From assembly GCF_029407905.1 (NCBI RefSeq), contig NC_073643.1, positions 37,234,501 to 37,298,500 on the forward strand: 64,000 nucleotides of DNA. Reading direction: 5' to 3'. Numbering within the stretch: the first letter of the stretch is position 1; each line of letters opens with the position of its first letter. The notes beneath the pieces are model-generated. The model worked only from the letters and a program-made list of their open reading frames with translations, had not been told where the DNA came from and searched no databases. The translations under genes were made by a program, and so were the position numbers. This stretch comes from Bubalus kerabau. Lineage: Eukaryota; Chordata; Mammalia; Artiodactyla; Bovidae. Shown one piece after another: positions 11,507 through 23,406 of this stretch.

Positions 11507-11699
11507 CTTAGTCACTCTTGTCTGACTCTTTATGACCCCATGGATGGTAGCCTGCCAGACTCCTCTGTCCATGGGATGTCCCAGGCAAGAATACTGGAAT
11601 GGGTTGCCATTTTTTTTCTCCAGATCCTCCCGACCCAAGATCAAACCTACATCTCCTCTTCTCTTGCATTGTAGGTGGATTCTTTACCCACTGATCCAT
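11507..11699 (-). mobile_element. Bov-tA SINE
   Basis: Minus-strand Bov-A unit ('ccatgggatgtcccaggca') plus degenerate tRNA-Glu head ending near 'ctttacccactgatcca'. It is fairly diverged and lies immediately beyond the BovB copy A scrap. Confidence 0.85.
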
Positions 11700-12307
11700 T
11701 GTAGTTTGCACATGCTCCCAAATCATAGTGGTTTCAGTATCACAGAAGTTCATTTCTGTCTTATATAATGGTCAAACCTATAATAGTTCAGGGTTAATGT
11801 GGTGCTTCTGTGGGGTCGTGAAGTTGGGTTCATTTCATTTATTACTCTGCTGTTTGCAACATTTTGTCCTCCATAGCATTCCTGCTAGTGGTCAGGGGAC
11901 CATGGGAGTGCAGGGCTCTGCTTTTTGTAGACATGTCTTAGAAATTACACACTCTACTTCTGCTCACATCTCATTAGCCAGACCTCATCATATGGTCATA
12001 AGCAGATGCAATGGAGCACTTTAATCAGAGCAGCCATATGCTCAGCTGAGAAATTTGGAGGATGCGGGGAACAGGTATTTAGAAGGCATCTCACAGTCTT
12101 TGTGATGAGTATAACTTTATCATTTTGTTTAAAAGGAATCTTGAGACAAACATTTTTTTGAGATTAAGTGAAAAATCCCCTTGATGGTACCAAATATAAG
12201 TTAACCAGATAGTTTTCTCCTTTAAGTATTTTCCTTGTTATTAATCATTTATGTAGTTTGTCAAAAAGTGTTACATATAATTTTGCTGATAATGAAACGT
12301 TTTTGTT
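11700..12307. other. No gene recognised
   Basis: Unique-looking sequence between two minus-strand Bov-tA SINEs. The plus-strand frame at 11728-12024 has no recognisable domain. Confidence 0.45.
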
Positions 12308-12516
12308 GGTTAGTTGCTAAGTTGTTTCTGACTTTTGTGACCCCATGGAGTATAACTCGCCAGGCTTCTCTGTCCTTGGGATTTTTCAGGCAAGAAAACT
12401 GGAGTTGGTTGTCATTTCTTCCTCAGGGGCATCTTCCTGACCCACGGATCGAACCCGTATCTCCTGCATCTTCTGCACTGACAGGCAGATTCTTTACCTC
12501 TGAACCACTTGGGAAG
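12308..12516 (-). mobile_element. Bov-tA SINE
   Basis: Minus-strand copy with both the Bov-A unit and the tRNA-Glu head (box B-like 'gatcgaaccc' in reverse at about 12448-12457), ending 'accacttgggaag'. No clear target-site duplication. Confidence 0.88.
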
Positions 12517-12828
12517 TTCAGCATACGTTCATATTCATAAGTTCATACATATGAATATTCTTTACAGAATAAGTATAAAGCTAAAATTAGGAAACTATGT
12601 AAAAAATAGGGAGATTTGGAGTATAATAGTTCATTTCTCAGTCTAACGAAAAGTTGGCTCTTTACATACATATATGCCTAATCTTGAAGAACGTATACCA
12701 TGTTATTCTTGTAGAGTTACTTTTACTTGAATTTATCAAACTTGTTTGCTATACTCAGAAAATATAGACAAATAAAACTGTAATACCTCTTGTCAGAGAG
12801 TACTGCTGTACAACATTTGATTTTTAAA

Positions 12829-12881
12829 TAGTAGTATATATATGTGAATATATCCGTATATAGAAATATATACATATAATA
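12829..12881. repeat. TA-rich simple repeat
   Basis: Imperfect (TA)n with interspersed G and C ('gtatatatatgtgaatatat'), just left of BovB copy B. AT-rich sequence is a plausible landing site for the insertion, but that is only a guess. Confidence 0.75.
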
Positions 12882-12979
12882 CCCACAATTACATAAGCAT
12901 TTGACTCAGAGATCTTAACTGCTTCATAGCTTGAATTTTTCCCATGTGATCTATATTTGATAATGTAGGATGTTCATGC

Positions 12980-14128
12980 TTCTCTTGTCTTGTTGGGAGA
13001 TGGTGTTTGCTGTGACCAGTCCGTTCTCTTGGCAAAATTCTGTTAGCCTTTGACCTGCTTTGTTTTGTACTCCAAGTCCAGCCTGATGTGCCTGTTACTT
13101 CAGGTGTCTCCCGACTTCCTACTTTTGCATTCCAATCCCCTTTAATGAAAAGGGCATCATTTTGGGATGTTAGCTCTAGAAGGTCTTGTAGGTCTTCATA
13201 TAACCGTTCAACTTCAGCTTCTCCAGCATTACTGATCGGGACATAGATGTGGATTACTGTGATATTGAATCGTTTGCTTTGGAAACGAAGAGAGATCATT
13301 CTGTTGTTTTTGAGATTGCATCCAAATACTGCCTTTCGGACTCTTGTCAACTATGATGGCTACTCCATTTCTTCTAAGGGATTCCTGCCCACTGTAGTAG
13401 ATATAATGGTCATCTGAGTTAAATTCACCCATTACAGTCCATTTTAGTTTGCTGATTCCTAAAATGTCGACGTTCACTCTTACCATCTTCTGTTTGACCA
13501 CTTCCAATTTGCCTTGATTCATGGACATAACATTCCAGGTTCCTATGCAATATTGCTCTTTACAGCATCGGACGTTGCTTCCATCACCAGTCACATCCAC
13601 AGCTGGGTGTTGTAATGCTTTGGCTCCGTCTCGTCATTCTTTCTCGAGTTATTTCTCCATTGATCTACAGTAGTGTATGGGCACGTACTGACACAGGGAG
13701 TTCATCTTTCAGTGTCCTATCTTTTTGCTTTTTCATGGGGTTCTCAAGGCAAGAATACTGAAGTGGTTTGCTATTCTCTTCTCCAGTGGACCACGTTTTG
13801 TCACAACTCTCCACCATGACCCATCCATCTTGGGTGGCCCTACATGGCATGGGTCAAAGTTTCATTGAGTTAAACCAGGCGGTGGTCCATGTGATCAGTG
13901 TGGTTAGTTTTCTGTGATTGTGATTTTCCTTCTGCCTGCCCTCTGATGGAGAAGGATAAGAGGCTTATGGAAGCTTCCTGATGGGAGAGACTGACTGAGG
14001 GGAAAACTGGGTCCTATTCTGATGAGTGAGGCCATGTTCAGGAAATCTTTAATCCAGTTTTCTGTTGATCGGCTGGGCTGTGTTTTCTCCCTGTTGTTTG
14101 ACCTGAGGCCAAAGTATGGTGGAGCTAA
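12980..14128 (-). mobile_element. BovB LINE copy B, inverted 5' segment (5' UTR + endonuclease)
   Basis: Antisense relative to the rest of copy B. Reading right to left it runs from BovB 5' UTR sequence (right end, 'gaggccaaagtatgg' in plus orientation) through the sequence preceding the endonuclease into the endonuclease frame. It stops on the left after 'caagacaagagaag' (minus strand). The adjoining plus-strand part starts about a dozen bases further along the BovB sequence ('gacatcaccagatgg'), so the two parts fit together almost without loss. This is the layout of a 5' inversion within one insertion. Confidence 0.85.
13110..13600 (-). pseudogene. BovB copy B APE-type endonuclease remnant
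   Basis: Minus-strand frames show the apurinic-endonuclease-like domain of RTE LINEs, in order: 'GTWNVMSMNQGK', 'DILGISKLKW', 'YYSGQESLRRNG', 'YVPISNAGEAEV' and 'GDWNAKVG' (about 13118-13140). In the family this domain nicks target DNA to start reverse transcription. The second motif normally has Glu (ISELKW); here Lys is encoded at 13448-13450, removing a metal-binding catalytic residue. A frameshift near 13340 splits the domain into two frames. It is not functional. Confidence 0.85.
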
Positions 14129-16350
14129 TGGGGACATCACCAGATGGTCAATACTGAAATCAGATTGATTATATTCTTTGCAGCCAAAGATGGAGAAGCT
14201 CTATACAGTCAGCAGAAACAAGACTGGGAGCTGACTGTGGCTCAGATCATGAACTCCTTATTGCCAAATTCAGACTTAAATTGAAGAAAGTAGGGAAAAC
14301 CACTAGACCTTTCAGGTATGACCTAAATCAAATCCCTTACGATTATACAGTGGAAGTAACAATAGATCGAAGGGATTAGATCTGACAGACAGAGTGCCTG
14401 AAGAACTATGGTCGGAGGTTCATGACACTGTACAGGACACAGGGATCAAGGCTATCCCCCCAAAAAAGAAATGCAAAAAGGCAAAATGGTTGTCTGAGGA
14501 GGCCTTACAAATAGCTAAGAAAAGAAGAGAAGTGAAAGGCAAAGGAAAAAATGAAAGATATATCCAACTGAATATAGAGTTCCAAAGAATAGCAAGGAGA
14601 GACAAGAAAACGTTCCTCAGTGATCAATGCAAAGAAATACAGAAAAGCAGTAGAATGGGAAAGACTAGAGATCTCTTCAAGAAAATTAGAGATATCAAGG
14701 GAATATTTCATGCAAAGATGGGCACAGTAAAGAACAGAAATGGTATGGACTTAACAGCAGCAGAAGATATTAAGAAGAGGTGGCAAGAATACACAGAAGA
14801 TCTATAGAGAAAAGATCTTCACGACCCAGATAATTATGATAGTGTGTTGCTCATCTAGAGCCAGACATCCTGGAATGTGAAGTCAAGTGGGCCTTATGAA
14901 GCATCACTATGAACAAATCTAGTGGATGTGATGGAATTCCAGTTGAGCTATTTAAAATCCTAAAAGATGATGCTGTGAAAATGCTGCACTCAATATGCCA
15001 GCAAATTTGGAAAACTCAGCAGTGGCCACAGGGCTTGAAAAGGTTAGTTTTCATTTCAATCTCAAAAAAGGATAATTTGAAAGAATGCTTAAACTACTGC
15101 ACAGTTGGACTTATCTTACACGCTAGGAAAGTAATGTTCAAAATTCTCCAATCGAGGCTTCAACAGTATGTGAACTGTGAACTTCTGGATGTTCAAGCTG
15201 GATATAGAAAAGGCAGAGGAATCAGAAATCAAATTGCCAACATCCGCTGGATCATCAAAAAAGGAAGAGAGCTCCAGAAAAACATCTATTTCTGCTTTAT
15301 TGACTATGCCAAAGCCTTTGACTCTGTGGGTCACAACAAACTGTGGAAAATTCTTAAAGAGATGGAAATTCCAGTCCATCTGACCTGCCTCTTGAGAAAT
15401 CTGTATGCCCATCAGGGAACAACAGACTGGTTCCAAATCGAGAAAGAAGTACATCAAGGCTGATATTATCATCCTGCTTATTTAACTTATATGCAGAACA
15501 CATCATGTGAAATGCCGGGCTGATGAAGCATAAGCTGAATCACGATTGCCAGACTAAATATCAGTAAACTCAGCTATGCAGATGTCACCACCATTATGGC
15601 AAAAATCGAATAATAACTAAAGAGCCTCTTGATGAAAATGAAAAGGAGAGTGAAAAAGGTGGCTTAAAACTAAAAATTTAGAAAACTGAATAATGGCATC
15701 CTGTCCCATCACTTTTTGGGAAATAGAGACTGAGGAAATGGAAACAGTGAAAGACTTTATTTTTCGGGGTTCCAAAATCACTGCAGATAGTGAATGCATC
15801 TGTGAAATTAAAATATGCTTTCTCCTTGGAAGGATAGCTATGACAAATCTAGACAGCATAGTAAAAAGCAGAGACATTACTTTGTCAACAAACGTCCGTC
15901 TAGTCAAAGCTTTGATTTTTCCAGTAGTCATGTATAGATGTGAGAGTTGGACCGTAAAGATAACTGAGTGCCGAAGAATTGATACTTTTGAGCTGTGGTG
16001 TTGGAGAAGACTCTTGGGAGTCCCTTGGACTGCCAGGAGGTCAAATCAGTTAATCCTAAAGGACATCAGTCCTGAATAATCATTGGAAGGACTGATGTTG
16101 AAGCTGCAACTCCAATACTTTGGCCTCCTGATGCGAAGAACTGACTCATTGGAGAAGACCCTGATGCTGGTAAAGATTGAAGGCATGAGGAGAAGGGGAT
16201 GACAGAAGATGAGATTGTTGGATGATATCACCGACCCGATGGACATGACTTTGAGTAAGCTCTGGGCATTGGTGATGGACAGGGAAGCCTGGTGTGCTGC
16301 AGTCCATTGGATTGCGGAGAGTTAAACACGACTGAGCGACTAAAGTGAAC
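14129..16350 (+). mobile_element. BovB LINE copy B, 3' two thirds
   Basis: Plus-strand BovB from the end of the endonuclease through the linker, reverse transcriptase, C-terminal region and 3' end ('cacgactgagcgact' near 16327-16341). With the inverted segment at 12980-14128, copy B totals about 3.37 kb, close to the usual full length of BovB (about 3.2 kb). Most BovB copies are short 3' fragments, so near-complete length is notable. It is inactive because of many stops and frameshifts. Confidence 0.93.
14394..15585 (+). pseudogene. BovB copy B reverse transcriptase remnant
   Basis: Open blocks at 14394-14807 (basic linker region) and 14909-15463 (fingers and palm) lie in different frames, separated by a stop and a frameshift. 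The palm shows 'GYRKGRGIRNQIANIRW' and an intact motif A 'FIDYAKAFDSV'. The YADD box at 15574-15585 reads YADV, losing a catalytic Asp. It represents the RTE ORF that makes cDNA at the nicked target. It ends in decayed 3' coding sequence, and no second ORF is seen. Confidence 0.88.
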
Positions 16351-16434
16351 TTACCTGTCATTCATACTACATGTAAAAACCATTTTGCACCACTATTAAG
16401 GTACCTATTTTATGGATATTTTAGAATCGATATA

Positions 16435-16640
16435 ATGAGTTCCAATTTTGAATATTTAGGCTGTGTCTGCACTTCTGCCATTCTAAACAATACCATGATG
16501 AATATTTTTGTGTACATAATGTATATTTTTCTGAATATTTCCTTGAGACAGGTTATTACATGCAGAACTGTTTGGTGATGGGATTTATACTTTTTTAAGG
16601 TTTTTGATAAATATCATGTTAATACAAATTTCCTTGTCTC
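16435..16640 (-). mobile_element. L1M-like 3'-end remnant
   Basis: Antisense L1M wording: 'gccattctaaacaatacca', 'tgaatatttttgtgtacat' and 'tttttaaggtttttgataa', matching the common mammalian phrase 'aaacaatgctgcaatgaacatt...cttttgata'. It lies just beyond the 3' end of BovB copy B, so BovB may have landed in this older element. Confidence 0.5.
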
Positions 16641-17877
16641 CTACTCAACCCTCGAGTTTTATCTTTCACTTAAATCTATGATAATCTGATAATAAATATA
16701 GTTAATTGTTTTAGTAATTGGGAAATTGATTCTAGTTATTTAAAATTATTTTTCTCCTTTGATTTTATCCCTCACTTGGAAATAGTGTCTCTTTGTATTT
16801 GAGGGGATTATTTTTATTCATGGTTTGCTCATGTTGTGTGTTTGTAGATGGTGGTATAATTGAGTTCTCCCTTCATTCTTCCACTCCATGTGGTACAATT
16901 TATCCTTTCTTATTGGTAATGAGTCTGCACTTGGATACCTCATGTTCTGTGCTTTCTGTCAATAGCTACCTGTTGTATCTAAGGATAGGCAGCAATTGGT
17001 TGGCCATAGGGAATGGAGATTGGTAAGCTTTGTGTGGGCCTGCAATTCTTTTTGTTAGATTGTGAGTTTGGGAATCACATTAGTGGACCATCATTTTAGA
17101 TCGCTTTAATATATCCATCTGTTGGTGAATTACCTCTATTTATCTTCCTCTTTTCATTCTTGTTCTTTTCCATAACTTGTTTTTCAATTAGAATCTCAGT
17201 GTCTTTCTTTCTTTTTTTAACCTACTGAAGTATGATTCTGAAAGAATTCCTGTCTTCTTTCTTTTTGGTAAACTTGGGGAATTAAGACTGAAAAACTTCT
17301 TTTTTCCCTAATGAACAAGAAATATAGTAGCCCTGGTAGTTTATTTGGGAGAGTCACAGTTTATTGAATGCCTGTAGGCAATTCACATATACATAAAGCT
17401 CAAGATAAACCATTGTAATTTTTGCAGTTTCCTCTCTCTTTCTTTTTTAAGGTAAGAGACAGGGAAAATAAGACCCTAGAGTAGATTAGAACAGTGGCTG
17501 TCCTGGAATATATCATTTGTCTCACAACTGGATATGCTGATGCCAGTGTTTAGAGTAACAATTTCTGTCAAAGAATATCTTTTGAAAACTGTCAATATTA
17601 GTAATTCAGTAATTCACACATTCCATCTTAACTGGGGGGTCTTTCAGTAGTAGAATCTTAGTGCAAATTGCCGCTTTCAATGGAACTCCACAAATATGTC
17701 TTTACTATAATTGTTACAGAGTTATTTATCTTAACAAGTATGAAGTTCTTTGCTATGATCCATCCTGCTTATAAACAAGATACTGTTTTTCATTCTTGAG
17801 AATTACATTTCAGAATTTTTTCGACTATTTTTTTTAGGCAGAAAGTTTCTAGTGCAACTTCTGCATGCATATGCTTT
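16641..17877. other. AT-rich stretch, no gene recognised
   Basis: No recognisable exon or young repeat. Frames are short on both strands. Confidence 0.45.
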
Positions 17878-18070
17878 TTTAAATTGACTTTTAATTGGGA
17901 AATGATTGCTTTACAATGTTGTTGCCTTCTGCCATGCTGCTGCTAAGTCATTTCAGTCGTGTCCGACTCCATAGATAGCGGCCCACCAACAACATAAATC
18001 AGCCATAAGTATACGTATGTCCTCTCCCTCTTGAACCTCCCTCCAATACATATGTTTTTGAAACACTATT
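17878..18070 (-). mobile_element. L1 3'-UTR-like fragment with nested SINE scrap
   Basis: 'ttgctttacaatgttgttg' and 'acataaatcagccataagta' followed by 'cctccctcc' are phrases common in artiodactyl L1 3' UTRs in antisense. They are interrupted at about 17936-17990 by a Bov-A scrap. Confidence 0.45.
17936..17990 (-). mobile_element. Bov-A SINE scrap
   Basis: 'gctgctgctaagtcatttca' plus 'gtgtccgactcc' is the 3' terminal part of a Bov-A unit on the minus strand. Only about 55 bp remain. It ends abruptly at 'gcggcccacca'. Confidence 0.75.
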
Positions 18071-19010
18071 TCCAGCTTGTTTGGTTAACACAAAATCCAG
18101 CTTCAAAAACCATTGTATGATGAGGTACATCATAAAAAATTACTTTTTATGATTTTCACTGATGTTGGGGCTCCTTTTTAATATATATGTTTTACTTGTG
18201 CTCTTCTCATGAGAGTCCCTTGTTATATTCGCACCCAGTCTTCCACTTTTTTAGTGTAGCTAGGCCCATGAAAAGACGGGCATTTTAAAGAAATTGGAGA
18301 GATCGGCAGATGCGTAAGCTGCTACTGTGGGCTTCCTAACTGCACTTGAGATGACTTTGGGCATTTTCTTCACGGAGGTGATTGGTGCACATTTTCTTTG
18401 ATCATTTTTTCCTCGTTCTTTTGCTTCCTTTTTCTCCCCTCCCCGCTTTTTTGCCCACTGGGGAGCGTCTCATTTAGTTTTAATGGGTTGGACAGCCAAA
18501 GTTCTCTGACTTCTGCTGGGAGAATGTGTGACTTAAGCTAAACCCGTAAGACCCTTCCAAAAGTTAAATACAGAACTGAGTGATGTGAAAACTTACTCAC
18601 CCAGAGGTGAGAAGAGACCATGGCTCCTGCTTCCTAGATCTTTAGAGTTATTTTGTTACCTGTTCTTCCTGAGGCTGTTTCTTCAGCCTTTTAGTTTTTG
18701 GTCACACAATAAATTGCTTTTTTTCTTTTACATTAGCCAGAGTTGGTTTCTGTTGCTAACCAAAGAAGCCTATTTGAAATGTACAATATACAATTGTACA
18801 AATGTACAATGAACAATTTCACAGTGGCTCAAGGGCAGCTAGTGCAGCAGCCAGGGAGCCTCCAAGGAGGGTATTTACCTAGCTGCCAGGAGCAAATTCA
18901 CATTAGTTCATTTCACAGAACCATGAGTTAGAATGAACATATATGAATTTATAAAAAGAAAGGCTGCTGTCAACGTGCAAGCTTAATATAACATATTAAT
19001 GCTTGCCTAT
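18071..19010. other. No gene recognised
   Basis: Unique-looking sequence. A reiterated 'tgtacaa' patch lies at 18779-18815. No exon is supportable. Confidence 0.45.
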
Positions 19011-19380
19011 GAACTGTGGTGTTGGAGAAGACTCTTGAGAGTCCCTTGGACTGCAAGGAGATCTAACCAGTCCATTCTGAAGGAGATCAGCCCTTGGATT
19101 TCTTTGGAAGGATTGATGCTAAAGCTGAAACTCCAGTACTTTGGCCACCTCATGCGAAGAGTTGACTCATTGGAAAAGACTCTGATGTTGGGAGGGATTG
19201 GGGGCAGGAGGAGAAGGGGACAACAGAGGATGAGATGGCTGGATGGCATCACCGACTCCATGGACGTGAGTCTGGGTGAACTCTGGGAGTTGGTGCTGGA
19301 CAGGGAGGCCTGGCATGCTGCGATTCCTGGGGTCGCAAAGAGTCGGACACGACTGAGCGACTGATCTGATCTGATCTGAT
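19011..19380 (+). mobile_element. BovB 3'-end fragment (5'-truncated)
   Basis: Begins in the C-terminal coding part ('gaactgtggtgttggagaag') and keeps an open plus-strand frame to 19364. It ends in the BovB 3' terminus and a pure (CTGAT)n tail at 19361-19380. Low apparent divergence and a clean tail suggest a young copy. Truncation is typical of target-primed reverse transcription. Confidence 0.95.
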
Positions 19381-20274
19381 TGGCAAGCCATGTGGAATTC
19401 AGGAATTTCCCAAATAGAAGACTGCTTGATGAATAGGGTAAGATAGTTGTATGATCCACGATAGAAACCTGATTTCCTCTTGATAATGCTTGAATGGACT
19501 CTGTCAACCCATAGCCCTTTTCTTTGCTAGATTTCCATAGGGTCCCATGCCTTTTTAACCACTGTCTACTGTGAGGAAGAGAACTTTGAATTTCCTCTCC
19601 CACCCAGGTCACCAGCAAGGAAAAATACAACTAATTTAGAACGATGTGAAGAGCTGAGGTGCTCCACCATAAAATTGAGAGCACATTCTTCTTTAAATCT
19701 ATACTTTCTTAAGGCTAAGTCGTATCATTTTATAAAGCTACTCCAAATGTAAGATGAGCTTAATACAGCTGCATTATGTTCTCAAGTTCCTGGGACTTAA
19801 ACCATGCTACCTGGATTGGACTCTAAATGCTTCTGAATTCTTCAGTGTATGTTAGAGAAAACCTCATGTTCATGCTCTAATGTGGCCATTCACAGTTGCT
19901 GGCCCAGAGGAGCAGCTTTAGTCTCTACTTCCTTTTTATCCTATATTCCTCTCAAGATCTTGGAGGAAACTTGACAATAACACCTCTAGATTAGAGGCTG
20001 AAAAAGGACCCAGGCTTCCCAGAAAGGTAGCTTGAGTTGATTTCCCCAGATGTTTTCTGTGTCCAAGACTAGAACGTCTTAGGACCGTTGCTGCCACTGA
20101 TGTTTATTTTTCTTTGCTGTCACCTTCCCTTCCCTAAGGATTGTTATAATAAGTTTACCTGGTTTCCCTGATTTTAATCTCATCCTTTTACTTAATTTTG
20201 TTGATGTCATCAGAATAACTTTTCCAAGAAATTACTTTGATCCTTCTGGTTTCCGTACTCTTTCTGTCTGTAGA
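19381..20274. other. No gene recognised
   Basis: No recognisable repeat or exon. The antisense frame at 19007-19630 is mostly the reverse of the BovB 3' end. Confidence 0.45.
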
Positions 20275-20465
20275 GGAGCTGTATAGCGCACTGGTCTGGA
20301 GCACAGGTTCTGAAGTTTAAATGTTTGGGCTGACTGATTCTTCTCTTGGGTAAATTACTTCCCCTCACAGTTGCATGACTTCTTCATCTGTAGAGTGGGG
20401 GATAGTTATAGTACTTAGTGACTATTGAGAGGATCAACTATGTTTGATATTAAATATCAAAATGG
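20275..20465 (+). mobile_element. MIR SINE
   Basis: Near-complete sense MIR: head 'ctgtatagcgcactggtctg', then 'gggtaaattacttcccc', 'cttcatctgtagagtggggg' and AT-rich 3' part. The order agrees with the MIR consensus. Confidence 0.75.
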
Positions 20466-20504
20466 CCTTTGTTCTACTTTTTAAGGCTAAAGTTGATTAC
20501 CGTT

Positions 20505-20660
20505 TCTTAATCACTGGTATATGCCATGTACTGAGCTAAATTTTGTTAATATGTTGTGTAATAGCTGTCCTCCAAGGTAGTCTTCAGCTCCATTTTTCAT
20601 GTAGGAAAATGTCGGGTTACTTAGCTGGGGAGGTGGTAGAAGAAAAACTCAGAGCACGAA
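20505..20660 (-). mobile_element. MIR SINE
   Basis: Antisense MIR: 'atatgccatgtactgagcta', then 'ccatttttcatgtaggaaa' and 'gagcacga'. It sits tail-to-tail with the MIR at 20275-20465. Confidence 0.55.
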
Positions 20661-21954
20661 CTGCCCTATCCACACTGTTGCTCTTGGCTCCTCTTGGAAA
20701 CTGCACTATATGAAGTTCTGACACCCTGGCCGTGGTCGTCCAGCCAGTAGTTTGCCTACTTGTGATTTTCAGTGTTGCATGCTCAAGAATTGCGCCATAT
20801 ATTATTTTTCTAATAAATGGAAATGCTCTAGCACAAATTTTTAAACTACCTAGGGAAAAAAAAAAGACATAATTTCTTAGAATAGAATTCCTCCATATCA
20901 AAAGACCAAACAATGTTTAAATACTTTAAAATAATTTTTAAAGTTGACTCTATTATTGAATCATTTTAAAGCAGATTCAGTGGTACATCTTGGCAGTTCT
21001 CATAAAATTTCAGTCTATTTAGAAAAGAGGGTCATTCTGGATAATGATTTTGTAGATAGAGAATTGAAGACAGAAGGTTGTTTATTGACTTGCCAAAGGC
21101 CACCTGGTAAATTAACAACAAAACTTGCTTTACAGCCGTGTTTTCCAGCTCCTTCTGTGCAGTTTTCTACCCTGAGACCATCTTGTCCTTTAAGGCAAGA
21201 GAGTAGTTTAAAATTTATATGTGATGCTTCCTGGGAAACCAAATCTGTTTGAAATTGTATTTGGGAGGAATTGACACATCTGCCAGGCAACATCTGTGTG
21301 TGGATTTCAGTGATGAAGGACGAAGACATATAGGTGCCTAGAAATTGGTTATTAATATTTTTTAAATGTTGGGATGTCTATAGTGTGCCGGTTATTTGTA
21401 ATCTTGACTTCAGGCTTGATATGAATCTGCTGTTCCTTCCACCTGGGAGAATCCACACCATTTCTGTTTCTCATCCTTCTCAACACACCTATTCTTGTCA
21501 TAGTCCTAGTTTAGGTCTCAGTGTCAAACTCTTTCTCAGAAAATCCAACCCTTATTCACTGCTCTGATTCTTCCTCATCTGACCTCACTTCTGTTCTTCA
21601 AATTTCCCCCAATTCCCATTTCAGTTTCTTCCTCCCTTTTAGGGGCCAATGTGTCAGAACTTGACTTTGAATCATGCCTATGGATTCTCCTGCCCAAAAC
21701 GTATTGTCCTTGGTGAAATCATGGTCATCAGAATCTTCAGATTCAGTACATTCTACTACTGGCCACAAAACCATCCAGTGTTCCAAAGTAAAAAGCACCT
21801 TCATTCACTTGGAGAACCTCTCACAAGAATCATTTTTTTTAACTTGTTACTTATCCCAACCATTCCTAATCACGTAAACATAGGACACTTTTTTCCTGAT
21901 CAGCACTACCCATCTATATTATTTAATTAATTCTGTAATATGATTCTTCACTTT
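20661..21954. other. No gene; possible old MIR and L2 traces
   Basis: At about 21040-21190 'gaattgaagacagaag' followed by 'acttgccaaaggccacctgg' resembles antisense MIR. At 21440-21560 there is a pyrimidine-rich L2-like patch. Neither can be bounded by eye, and no exon is seen. Confidence 0.35.
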
Positions 21955-22068
21955 TAAGAGTGAAGACTGCATGGGGACAGGTTCAGTTCCTGTCTTGGTC
22001 ATTGTTACATCCGCGGGGAAGTGTGTAACACAAAGGAGAAGCTTAGTAAATATTTGTTGTATAAATGC
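21955..22068 (+). mobile_element. L2 LINE 3' end
   Basis: Sense L2 terminus: 'gaagactgcatggggacagg' ... 'gcttagtaaatatttgttgt'. It matches the L2 pattern 'gactgtgagctcc...gggcaggg...caataaatatttgttgaatga'. Confidence 0.6.
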
Positions 22069-23406
22069 ACATTTTGATGAGTGTGTGCAAATGGGCAGTG
22101 GTTGAGAGACTGAGGATGAACGGGAGGGTAGAATGATGAATCTGGGCATCAAGGAGCTTCCAGTCCAGAGGAAGAGAAAAATGGTGAATGATAAAATTCA
22201 TTTACAGGATCACTGAACTGAGGGTCAATTGGCAGATCAAGGAAAGGGATGACTTGATAAGAGAATGAGAAGTGATTGGTCCTAATTGGGCTGAGGAAAG
22301 ATAAGGTAGAGCTCACAGAGTAGATGAAATTTTATTTGGTCTTGAAAGATAAACTGATTTAGGAGGGTGGGAAGGGTTCGAAAGCATGACAAATTGCTGT
22401 TGTATTTACGCATCCCTGGATCCCTCGTATGATTTCTCTCCTGTCAGGATAGGAGACAGATCCTATGGCTGGGAATCAGGGAACCTGAGTTTGTTGCTGT
22501 TTATCATGGGACCTTGCTCACTGCTCTGTATTTCAGTTTATTTGTAACAGAAAGGTATTACACATGAAGTTGAAGGACTCTTTCTCCTCTAGAATTCTAG
22601 GATGCCACTTTGTCCTCTGACTCACCTGAGAAATGTGCCTTTCTATTGTGACCTTTCTTTTCTGCACGTCATGGAAAATGTCAGTGAGGAATTAGGGTTG
22701 TGTCATGGTCCTCTTTGTGGCTTGCTGAGTGCGGACCTGTTCTAGTGTTTCTCTGGTTTTAATAGGTGAGATGTGCAGTTAGAGCACAGGGTGGGTAGTG
22801 GGATCACAACCTCTTGGGTTCTCCTTGGATCGCCCCAGGTCTCCAGGTCAGGGTTTTGTCAGGCTGAGTTGGGTCCACTTGACTTAGTGGAATACTGATG
22901 GTGAGCAACCCAATTGATACAGACTTGGTCATTCTCACTTCCTACATGTGGATTTGGAAATGCATGGCCTTTTGACCCACAGCTGCTGAAATTCCTTCTT
23001 GCACATGAGTTCCTGGGAGAGATATCAAGTTATGCAACAAGTGGAAGCAGGGGTCTGAAGAAAGGAATAAGGCTGGAGTTGAGCCCAAACTGCAAATATT
23101 TACAGGGTATATGTGGCCTTTGCAGATCTAAAATTATCTTATGTTAATTATACTATATTTTGAGAACATTGAATGTCCTGAGTGTGATTTTGTTTTCATA
23201 TGAAATTACTACATTTCTACTCTTCTTCCATGATAAATTGAGAAGTTTGGTCATTAGATAATCTTTGATACTTCTTTAGTTATAACATGCTATGAATTTT
23301 ATAACATGCTTCATTTATAATGAAGGTAGGTGTTAAGAGTGAGTAGGTAACAGAAAAACTGGGATAGGGGAAGCATCTCCTCTTTGTTAAAACATCATTA
23401 CCTTGG
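22069..23406. other. No gene; possible MIR trace
   Basis: 'gggaatcagggaacctgagt' through 'ctgtatttcagtttatttgt' (about 22465-22550) resembles a sense MIR. The rest is unassigned. Confidence 0.35.

Noticed and set aside
19007..19630. 207-residue minus-strand open frame
   Set aside because: Most of it is the antisense of a BovB 3' end. Similar shadow frames recur at other BovB copies (57727-58326, 39520-39966, 43305-43736).
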